5,482 nucleotides of DNA from an uncultured Lachnospiraceae bacterium (GTDB taxonomy: Bacteria; Bacillota; Clostridia; Lachnospirales; Lachnospiraceae), in assembly GCA_934434905.1 (NCBI GenBank), contig CAKSAI010000231.1, positions 1 through 5,482 of the forward strand. Reading direction: 5' to 3'. This document shows, in pieces, positions 1 through 5,482 of the stretch (its first letter is position 1; the number at the start of each line of letters is the position of its first letter). Made by a program: the position numbers and the translations under genes. Under the pieces are notes generated by a model. That model worked only from the letters and a program-made list of their open reading frames with translations. It was not told the origin of the DNA and ran no database searches.

Positions 1-889
1 CGTCCAGTCTGCCCTCGCCAGTTATCACAATGTCTGCCTTCTGCACATATTGCTCCAGTCTGGTTTCCCGCAAAATCAAATCAATACCGTTTTTTAATTT
101 GCCGTTTAAGAAGGACAGAAATGCAAAACCTATTCCCCCTGCTGCACCGGCTCCCGGAGCATCTTTATCCGCACCTGGACGAACACTTTTAACAAGCTTT
201 GCATAATTTAAGAGCCATTTATCCATTTTCGCAACCATTTGCGGGTTGGCTCCCTTCTGTGGGCCAAAAACTGCACTGCAGCCCCTCGGACCGCACAAAG
301 GATTGGTTACGTCACATGCGATGTTAAAAGTACATTCCTTTAACTCCGGCAATGCATGCTCATCTGTGATCTTACAGAGCTCACCCAAACCTTTTCCGCC
401 TAAAGGCACCGGTTCTCCTTTCTCATCGAAAAAACCGAAGCCCAGAGCTTTCAGCATACCAAAACCGCCGTCATTGGTAGCACTTCCGCCGATACCCACA
501 ATAAAATTGCGGCAACCCTTCCGAATGGCATCCAAAATAATCTCCCCTACTCCGTAGGTGGTGGTATGCAAAGGATTTCTCTCCTCTGCTGATACCAGTG
601 TAATACCTGCCGCTGCCGACATCTCTATAATAGCCGTCTGACTGCTCTTAATAATACCGTATTCTGCGTCCACAGCCTGGCCCAGCGGTCCCGTCACCCG
701 GATCACCTGCATTTCGCCGCCCATACCGTCTACCAGCGCATGGGCCGTGCCTTCGCCGCCGTCTGCAATAGGGCGTACCATAATTTCCGCGTCAGGATAT
801 ACCCTTTTTATTCCAACAGCAGCAGCCTGGCCCGCCTGCATAGAAGTCAAGCTGCCTTTGAATGAGTCTATTGCTATCAGTACGTTCAT
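1..889 (-). CDS. Glycerate kinase, type 2 (GarK/GlxK family), 3' end cut by window edge
   Basis: ATP-dependent phosphorylation of glycerate in the cytoplasm, giving phosphoglycerate for lower glycolysis. I translated this frame from the complement of ATG 889-887. It stays open for 296 codons to the left edge with no stop, so roughly the last fifth of a normal protein of about 380 residues is missing. Family motifs seen in order are DSFKGS (8-13), ADGGEGT (42-48), GGSATNDGG (134-142), DVTNPLCGPRG (193-203) followed by FGPQKGA (208-214), the glycine-rich GAGAAGG (246-252), and ITGEGRLD (289-296), where the window ends. An AAGGAG site (899-904) lies 9 nt before the ATG and shares bases with the TAA stop of the upstream acyltransferase gene, so translation is probably coupled. 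The family is clear. Whether the product is 2- or 3-phosphoglycerate is not shown by the sequence, though characterised GarK makes the 2-phospho form. The gene looks intact as far as it goes. Confidence 0.95.
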   Translation of the reverse strand, partial: MNVLIAIDSFKGSLTSMQAGQAAAVGIKRVYPDAEIMVRPIADGGEGTAHALVDGMGGEMQVIRVTGPLGQAVDAEYGIIKSSQTAIIEMSAAAGITLVSAEERNPLHTTTYGVGEIILDAIRKGCRNFIVGIGGSATNDGGFGMLKALGFGFFDEKGEPVPLGGKGLGELCKITDEHALPELKECTFNIACDVTNPLCGPRGCSAVFGPQKGANPQMVAKMDKWLLNYAKLVKSVRPGADKDAPGAGAAGGIGFAFLSFLNGKLKNGIDLILRETRLEQYVQKADIVITGEGRLD

Positions 890-898
890 GTTGTTACT

Positions 899-904
899 CT
901 CCTT
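899..904 (-). promoter_or_regulatory. Ribosome binding site of the glycerate kinase gene, sharing bases with the upstream stop
   Basis: The complement reads AAGGAG, 9 nt before ATG 889. Its first two bases are the last two of the TAA stop (903-905) of the acyltransferase-like gene, a sign of tight translational coupling between the two. Confidence 0.8.
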
Positions 905-2099
905 ATACATTAAATGGAAGAAACCCCTGCAGCTCATAGATATACTTTCCGGAAAGCATATGTTCTTTCACCGCGCGCTCCAATGTCGTGTTTTCCGGAA
1001 GCTTCGTCAGATCCCTGCCAAAACCCGGAAACAAAAATGTAAAAACATCCTGTCCGTCGCTTTGTATGGGGCAGCGCAGATAATCGGACTGAAACCGCAC
1101 AATATTGGATTCTGGCAAAAGCAGATCTGACAGTTGCGGATCCATCAGCCATGAATGACAACAAAATCCCCGAAAATCATACTCTGGAAAAGATGCAGCG
1201 AGCACGCTCTTTGCTCTTTGGTAGGAGGCGTGAACGGCTTCCCCGGTCAGTCCAGGCCCCATGGGAATATGTACGCCGATCACCGGACTCTCCGGCCCAC
1301 AGAGCCGATGCCAATGGGTTTTATCAAGTTTGACCGATCTGAGACATACGTTTCCCCTAACATTGATCGCATATCCTTCAAAATATTGCTCTGTTTCGAT
1401 AACTGATGCCTTATAGAGAAGATCATCACTTTGTCCCGCAGTCCCCTTCACATAACCGGCACGATTGAATAAACCTTCTTCTGCCAAAAGACAATACGCT
1501 CCGTCGTCACTTCGGAAAACTGCCGTGTTTCCTCCCATTGCAGCTTTCACTTCAAATTCCAGCCGCCCGATGGAAAACAGGGTTCCATCAAGGAAATGTT
1601 GCGCCCATGCAAAATATGTTTCATCATAAACCGGACGCCCCAGACGGATCTGTGTTACATCAAGTATTCTTTCAAGGCCCAGATAAGTCTTTGCAAGGAT
1701 ATCCTCCGGAATCTTCCGTCTGCGAACCTCTTCCACTGCCTTTGGAATATGCGGCAGCAAAGCAAACAGGGGCATAAGATCATACCCCTGATTCTGTTCC
1801 TCCGTCTGTGGCAGAATAATGGATGGAAGTTCCGTCCGAAAAGTGTTTCTGTCTGCCATTGCTTTTTGCAAAAGTACCGTATACCGACAAAGCGGCTCAT
1901 TCCCCCGTACTTTCTCTGCAGCCTTTAAGACCTCCGGCAGACGATTCAGAAAAAGACCGTAAATGTCATTCAATTCTTCTATGCACTCTTTTTGAACACA
2001 CTTAAAATCCGATTCTGTTATGCTTTCATCGAGTTTTCTCCATCGCGCCGGCAGCGCACCGGTTTTTAAGCGTTTTTCCATTTCTTCAAGCTTCAGCAA
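903..2099 (-). CDS. GNAT-like acyltransferase-domain protein (NAT_N + GNAT_C type), function unknown
   Basis: This is a 398-residue protein when started at TTG 2099. An in-frame ATG at 2156 would add 19 residues but overlaps the creatininase-family gene by 32 nt and has no good ribosome site. The TTG has AAGGAG 9 nt upstream, placed just after the stop of the previous gene. I recognise the two-part family that Pfam calls N-acyltransferase N-terminal domain plus GNAT-like C-terminal domain. The N-terminal half is helical, with HIPKAVEEVRRRKIPEDI (from about 117) and LFSIGRLEFE (174-183). The C-terminal half has GVHIPMGPGLTGEAV (275-289) and the family signature FCCHSWLMDPQL (312-323), followed by SNIVRF. 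No signal peptide or membrane segment is visible. Members are generally annotated only by resemblance to acyltransferases, and I know of no established substrate. Its place between two catabolic genes suggests it acts on a pathway intermediate or a linked metabolite, which is inference. Family assignment is fairly sure; biochemical role is unknown. Confidence 0.82.
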   Translation of the reverse strand: MLKLEEMEKRLKTGALPARWRKLDESITESDFKCVQKECIEELNDIYGLFLNRLPEVLKAAEKVRGNEPLCRYTVLLQKAMADRNTFRTELPSIILPQTEEQNQGYDLMPLFALLPHIPKAVEEVRRRKIPEDILAKTYLGLERILDVTQIRLGRPVYDETYFAWAQHFLDGTLFSIGRLEFEVKAAMGGNTAVFRSDDGAYCLLAEEGLFNRAGYVKGTAGQSDDLLYKASVIETEQYFEGYAINVRGNVCLRSVKLDKTHWHRLCGPESPVIGVHIPMGPGLTGEAVHASYQRAKSVLAASFPEYDFRGFCCHSWLMDPQLSDLLLPESNIVRFQSDYLRCPIQSDGQDVFTFLFPGFGRDLTKLPENTTLERAVKEHMLSGKYIYELQGFLPFNV

Positions 2100-2108
2100 T
2101 TCCGTGTA

Positions 2109-2114
2109 CTCCTT
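2109..2114 (-). promoter_or_regulatory. Ribosome binding site favouring a TTG start for the acyltransferase-like gene
   Basis: The complement reads AAGGAG, 9 nt before TTG 2099 and 10 nt after the end of the creatininase-family stop codon (2125-2127). ATG 2156 of the same frame has no recognisable site in front of it (AAAGCCTGGT). The arrangement suits re-initiation or coupling with the upstream gene. Confidence 0.6.
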
Positions 2115-2124
2115 CCCTCGTGCG

Positions 2125-2991
2125 TCAGTCCGGATAATATTGATTATGTTCTTCATACCAGGCTTTCACGTCTGCAGCCTCCTTGAACCTGCGGCATGCC
2201 TCTGCCTGACGTTCTGCACGCAGACGCAGCAGAACCTGCCCAATCCGTGCACTTGCACCGATCGGATCCCCCTCATAGGAATTCGGATGCTCCATGTTCC
2301 AGAGGGTACCGGGATAGATATCCATTTCCAGTAATTTTTCTGCTTTATGATTGGAATAGCCGCTGACTGCATGTATGCGATCCATCGCCACCAATTCCGG
2401 GCGCAGCGCCAACAGACAGCTGGTCTCGTCCATTCCGCCATGCCCGTCAGGCCTCTTCTCCTCCACAAATGTCTTCAAGGCCTGTTCATCCTCCGGCAAA
2501 AGCTCCGGGAAAATACCGGATCCTTCATTCTGCATGCGCTCCCAAAGCTTTTTCGGATTGACTGCATCCACATCCAAAATCCTCGTCAGAAGAACATAAT
2601 CTTTTTTCCGATACATCATCGAGCGTTCAAAATAGCCCAAAAGCGCAGCGTTTCCGCCATGGTAATTATATAACAATATTTTTTTAAAACCGTTCCGGGA
2701 GATTTCACTGCACAAGTTTTCAAGAAGCTTCAGCATCAACTCCGGTTCCAACCGAACAGATCCCTTCCAATCCACAAGACTGCTGACATCGCCGAACCGA
2801 AATGCAGGGAAAACGCATACCGGCTCGATTTTCGATGCCATTTTCACCACCGCTTCCGCCTGTATCACATCTGTCATAACAGGCAGATGCTGCCCATGCA
2901 TTTCAAAGCACCCTACCGGCACGACACAGAGTCCCCCTGTCTCTTTTATAGCAGCATCAAATTCTTCTTCTCTGAGTTCCTCCCACAACAT
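2125..2991 (-). CDS. Creatininase-family metal-dependent hydrolase
   Basis: This is a 288-residue cytoplasmic hydrolase of the creatininase/MftE superfamily, which uses a two-metal site on amides, lactams and related ring or C-C substrates. The frame opens at GTG 3003, but that GTG overlaps its own AAGGAG site. ATG 2991 is the better start and gives the family's usual beginning, MLWEELREEEF. Motifs (numbered from ATG 2991) are PVGCFEMHGQHLPVMTD (25-41), in which Glu30, His32 and Asp41 match the metal ligands of the family; NYHGGN (109-114), whose His111 is a likely ligand; and DGHGGMDETS (182-191), whose Glu189 matches the conserved acid of the HAGExET-type motif. True creatininase has NGHYEN at the second motif and uses that Glu as a ligand, so the Gly here argues against creatinine as substrate. 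Length is normal and no active-site motif is broken. It sits 50 nt after the ceramidase-like gene. The substrate is probably a pathway-specific amide, lactone or diketone, which is inference. Confidence 0.92.
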   Translation of the reverse strand: MLWEELREEEFDAAIKETGGLCVVPVGCFEMHGQHLPVMTDVIQAEAVVKMASKIEPVCVFPAFRFGDVSSLVDWKGSVRLEPELMLKLLENLCSEISRNGFKKILLYNYHGGNAALLGYFERSMMYRKKDYVLLTRILDVDAVNPKKLWERMQNEGSGIFPELLPEDEQALKTFVEEKRPDGHGGMDETSCLLALRPELVAMDRIHAVSGYSNHKAEKLLEMDIYPGTLWNMEHPNSYEGDPIGASARIGQVLLRLRAERQAEACRRFKEAADVKAWYEEHNQYYPD

Positions 2992-3002
2992 AATTATGCT
3001 CA

Positions 3003-3008
3003 CTCCTT
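3003..3008 (-). promoter_or_regulatory. Ribosome binding site that decides the start of the creatininase-family gene
   Basis: The complement reads AAGGAG, followed 11 nt later by ATG 2991. The alternative GTG start at 3003 uses the last G of this same site, so a ribosome bound here could not start at it. The spacing is slightly long but workable. Confidence 0.7.
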
Positions 3009-3041
3009 TTCAACATTTTTCATGCATATGTCCCGGCTTTC

Positions 3042-4397
3042 TCAAGCCTTTTTATTTTTGATATCCCGGAGCAATTCAAGTCCCTCCCGGATCAATAGCT
3101 CCGCCGCGCCCGCACGGAAATTGGAACTTCTTGCCTCATATCCGCCCTCCCTGTATGCATCCATCATGGGAAAATACCCCTGATGTCCATTGGTAAGGCA
3201 GGTAGGCATCACAATGCCCCAGCCCTTTGCCTTTTTTAATTCTCTGCCAATCCCGTTAAAGGGTTCCCCTGGAATTCCGACGAGCACTGCATCGCCAATT
3301 GCAATTCCCGAAAGCTCCATCTCAAAATTCTTTGGCCCGTGTTCTAACCGTAACATACGGTCTGCCTCCGCTACCACTGTAGTCAACATCATGCCGCTGA
3401 ATGGAATCTCTTCGTCCCTGCCAGCACGGTGGAGCGCATCAATACGGCGCGCCTCCGGAAGTTCCTCCGGTTTCGGCATATTGGAGGGTACAGAGACGGT
3501 ACGCTGCAGGCATCTGATCTGATCCGCCTCGGTATATTTCACTTTATCATAGACCTGCAGTACTCCGCCTGCTACCACCCGTCCCATATACCGTGCATGG
3601 CCGTAGCCTCTCGACACATCGTCAAAATCCATGAACATATCGTTCAGATCACCGCCTGCCGGATGCACATTCACATGGTTTACATCTCCTTCGGCTCCAT
3701 TAAAGAAAATACATTTTGTCTTTTCCAGAGTCTTCTCTATCGTTCTGCGAAGGAACCCCGGCCAGTCGGCGGAAATCTTGCAGCCACCCACGGTATCCGG
3801 ATGGCAGGCAAAGCTTACCAGCACTATCGTTTCTGCATCTTCACGGTCAATCCGCAGGACACCCACCTGCTCGTCCACCTGCCCCATGGGTTCTAAGATA
3901 TCCGGATTATCCACTCCGGGATTCGTCTGAATGCTCCCATCTTTCATGCGAAACCGGCGCAGAAACGCAATATTGGGTGCTGTACCTGTCCCATATCCCA
4001 TACGGGCAGGCTTTAAATCCTGCACCGCAAGCCTGGCAGCGTCCGCCATCTTATAATATACATCCTGATAATATTCACGGTCAAATTTATTTGTGGAATC
4101 CTTTACCAGATTTCCTCCGGTGTGGGTATGGGTCGCATGAATGAAAATACACGCTTCCGGTATATCCGTCAGCTCTGAAATATACTTTCGGAATTCTGCA
4201 ACGATCTCCCGCTTGTTTCCCTCATTATCCATACTCAGCAACACCGCTTTTGTCTCTCCACAGGAAAGAGCCAGGGCATTGATCTCCAGCTCATCGAGAA
4301 CCCCCTCGGCAAATCGTGGGTTAAAATAACCCGGCATTCCGGTTCCCATGACCGGTGTTACATTCACACGGGCGAAGCCCGCAAACAGCTTATTCAT
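3042..4397 (-). CDS. Neutral/alkaline ceramidase N-terminal-domain-like hydrolase, intracellular, Ser nucleophile absent
   Basis: This is a 451-residue protein of the neutral ceramidase N-terminal-domain family (zinc amidase fold). An upstream ATG at 4415 has its AAAGG directly against the start, whereas ATG 4397 has GGGAG 6 nt upstream and gives the family's typical opening, LFAGFARVNVTP. Motifs are MDNEG (56-60), HATHTHTGG (87-95), FACHPDTVGG (196-205), SADWPGF (209-215), NGAEGDVNHVN (233-243), GIPGEPF (374-380, Glu378) and GYFP then GGYEA (407-410 and 418-422). The His residues, the Glu and a C-terminal Tyr are the expected zinc-site residues. There is no signal peptide, and the protein is shorter than secreted ceramidases (about 670 residues) because it lacks their C-terminal domain. 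The GDVSPN motif that carries the ceramidase nucleophilic Ser reads GDVNHV here, with Asn240 in the Ser position. A role on a small cytoplasmic amide, ester or sugar-derived substrate is more likely than lipid cleavage. The specific reaction is unknown. Confidence 0.88.
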   Translation of the reverse strand: MNKLFAGFARVNVTPVMGTGMPGYFNPRFAEGVLDELEINALALSCGETKAVLLSMDNEGNKREIVAEFRKYISELTDIPEACIFIHATHTHTGGNLVKDSTNKFDREYYQDVYYKMADAARLAVQDLKPARMGYGTGTAPNIAFLRRFRMKDGSIQTNPGVDNPDILEPMGQVDEQVGVLRIDREDAETIVLVSFACHPDTVGGCKISADWPGFLRRTIEKTLEKTKCIFFNGAEGDVNHVNVHPAGGDLNDMFMDFDDVSRGYGHARYMGRVVAGGVLQVYDKVKYTEADQIRCLQRTVSVPSNMPKPEELPEARRIDALHRAGRDEEIPFSGMMLTTVVAEADRMLRLEHGPKNFEMELSGIAIGDAVLVGIPGEPFNGIGRELKKAKGWGIVMPTCLTNGHQGYFPMMDAYREGGYEARSSNFRAGAAELLIREGLELLRDIKNKKA

Positions 4398-4403
4398 CGT
4401 AAT

Positions 4404-4408
4404 CTCCC
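4404..4408 (-). promoter_or_regulatory. Ribosome binding site that decides the start of the ceramidase-like gene
   Basis: The complement reads GGGAG, 6 nt before ATG 4397. The site falls inside the frame of the longer reading from ATG 4415. The longer start has only AAAGG directly abutting it, too close to work, so the shorter protein is preferred. Confidence 0.7.
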
Positions 4409-4418
4409 ATACCATCCT

Positions 4419-5462
4419 TTAATCAGTAACCTTAATGACGATCTTCGTCATATCTTTCTTATTCTCTATAAATTGCGTAAAAGCATTTTGAATATCATCC
4501 ATTGGGAAAATATTATCAATAATCAAATTCAATTTTTCAGCTGATATGCTTCCTGTATTAATAGCCGATAAACATTTTTCAAACGCATTGCAATAACGCT
4601 TTGTTGTTTCTAATTCGATTTCAGCCGTGCACAAATTTCTGAAGTTGAAAGGAACATCTCCCTGTACATTCCCTACAATTACAATGGTGCCACCGCGCCG
4701 TGCCAAATAACTTGTTTGTGATGTCGTCACCTTGTTTCCTGCTGTTTCAAAAACCACATCACCACCCTCACCATTTGTCAGGCGAATTATTTCCTTCACT
4801 GAATCACATTCCGAAGCGTTGACAACCTCATCTGCGCCCAGCTTTTTTGCCAACTCCAATCGTTTCGGGAACAGATCACAAACAATAATGCGCGCCGCTC
4901 CCCGATGTTTGCAGCAAAGTAACGTACACAATCCAATACATCCTGCGCCTAAGATGATAACGGTTTTTGGCGCTTCGACCCTCCCGATTGCAGCTGCATG
5001 CATTCCAACTGCTAACGGCTCCATCAATGCACCCGTCAATGTATTCATACTGTCCGGCAACGGAAACACCGTATCAGCAGGAACAGCAACATATTGGCAG
5101 AAAAGCCCATCATTTGGAGGACATGATAAGAACTTCATGTTTTTACAAATATTATATCTTCCCTGCCTGCAAAATTCGCAGTGCCCACATGGTATGCCTG
5201 GCTCTATCACAACTTTTTGTCCAATTTCATAATTTTTAACTGCTGTACCCACAGACACAATTTCACCGGAAGCTTCGTGTCCTAAAACCAGCGGATAATT
5301 AACTATACGCGTCCCAATCCGCCCTTCTTCAAAAAATTCTGCATCAGACCCGCAAATACCGCAATACTCAATTTTAACCAGCACTTCATTATCTGATATA
5401 GCCGGTATATCGAATTCGCGAACCTCTATTTTTTTTAATTCTGTCAACACTGCTGCTTTCAT
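4419..5462 (-). CDS. Zinc-dependent medium-chain alcohol/polyol dehydrogenase (sorbitol dehydrogenase-like)
   Basis: This is a complete 347-residue NAD-dependent MDR dehydrogenase that oxidises a secondary alcohol of a polyol, cyclitol or sugar acid to a ketone. Catalytic-zinc residues are visible at Cys37 (GICGSD), His62-Glu63 (GHEASG) and Glu148 (LMEPLAVG). Structural-zinc cysteines are 92, 95, 98 and 106. The nucleotide fold has GAGCIG (172-177), and Asp196 ends the second strand (IIVCDLF), which favours NAD over NADP. Length is normal for the sorbitol/threonine dehydrogenase branch. The ATG has AAGGAG (5473-5478) 10 nt upstream. The stop lies 21 nt before the ceramidase-like gene. GC content is about 42% by hand count over 4441-5460, against about 52% for the next gene, so it may have joined the cluster separately. 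The substrate cannot be read from sequence. Sorbitol/iditol, threonine, butanediol or an inositol derivative are all possible for this fold. Confidence 0.95.
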   Translation of the reverse strand: MKAAVLTELKKIEVREFDIPAISDNEVLVKIEYCGICGSDAEFFEEGRIGTRIVNYPLVLGHEASGEIVSVGTAVKNYEIGQKVVIEPGIPCGHCEFCRQGRYNICKNMKFLSCPPNDGLFCQYVAVPADTVFPLPDSMNTLTGALMEPLAVGMHAAAIGRVEAPKTVIILGAGCIGLCTLLCCKHRGAARIIVCDLFPKRLELAKKLGADEVVNASECDSVKEIIRLTNGEGGDVVFETAGNKVTTSQTSYLARRGGTIVIVGNVQGDVPFNFRNLCTAEIELETTKRYCNAFEKCLSAINTGSISAEKLNLIIDNIFPMDDIQNAFTQFIENKKDMTKIVIKVTD

Positions 5463-5472
5463 AAGAAAAGAT

Positions 5473-5478
5473 CTCCTT
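5473..5478 (-). promoter_or_regulatory. Ribosome binding site of the dehydrogenase gene
   Basis: The complement reads AAGGAG, 10 nt before ATG 5462. Only 20 nt of upstream sequence is in the window, so the promoter of the run is not visible here. Confidence 0.8.
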
Positions 5479-5482
5479 TTTC

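Noticed and set aside
246..1130. Plus-strand open frames at 246-557 and 747-1130
   Set aside because: They are antisense to the glycerate kinase and acyltransferase-like genes, which carry strong motifs on the minus strand. The second frame crosses two real genes and their junction.
2992..3041. Possible internal promoter in the largest gap (50 nt) before the creatininase-family gene
   Set aside because: No convincing -35/-10 pair with proper spacing is seen. The gap holds only the end of the small hairpin and the ribosome site.
3035..3048. Small hairpin at the end of the ceramidase-like gene: 5-bp stem GGCTT/AAGCC with a 4-nt loop that reads GAGA on the coding strand
   Set aside because: The stem is short, spans the stop codon and is not followed by a run of T on the coding strand, so it is not a convincing terminator. 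The next gene follows closely with its own ribosome site.
3429..3896. Plus-strand open frame of 155 codons opposite the ceramidase-like gene
   Set aside because: It covers the region encoding the conserved FACHP and GDVN motifs on the minus strand, and the plus-strand product resembles nothing I know.
4732..5232. Plus-strand open frame of 166 codons opposite the dehydrogenase gene
   Set aside because: It lies wholly inside a gene with clear family motifs on the other strand. Its translation shows no recognisable domain, so it is a shadow frame.

Overview
The window is a fully packed run of five protein-coding genes, all on the minus strand. It reads from right to left as: zinc-dependent alcohol (polyol) dehydrogenase, neutral-ceramidase-like hydrolase, creatininase-family hydrolase, a two-domain GNAT-like acyltransferase of unknown function, and a type-2 glycerate kinase cut off by the left edge. 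No RNA gene, mobile element, CRISPR array or long non-coding stretch is visible. The largest gap between genes is 50 nt, so no stretch of 300 bases lacks a gene. The numerous plus-strand open frames are shadows of these genes.

The strong AAGGAG-type ribosome binding sites before most genes, the moderate GC content (about 52% by hand count over 3061-4380) and the protein families suggest a Gram-positive anaerobe of the Clostridia (Lachnospiraceae-like). This is an inference from style, not proof of taxonomy.

The gaps are 21, 50, 25 and 13 nt, and each gene has its own ribosome binding site. This is the layout of one operon whose promoter lies beyond position 5482 and whose end lies beyond position 1. 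In three genes the longest open frame overstates the protein. Shine-Dalgarno position and family N-termini favour starts at 4397 (hydrolase), 2991 (creatininase family) and a TTG at 2099 (acyltransferase).

The working picture is a cytoplasmic catabolic cassette. The dehydrogenase would oxidise a hydroxyl of a polyol or cyclitol, and two metal-dependent hydrolases would open or deacylate the product. Glycerate kinase would feed a three-carbon acid into glycolysis. The role of the acyltransferase-like protein is open. The substrate cannot be read from the sequence. The pairing of a zinc dehydrogenase with a creatininase-family hydrolase recalls the Thermotoga inositol route (IolM/IolN), which gives one concrete hypothesis. 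Two further points stand out. The ceramidase-like protein has Asn where true neutral ceramidases have their nucleophilic Ser. The dehydrogenase gene is about 10 points lower in GC than its neighbour.
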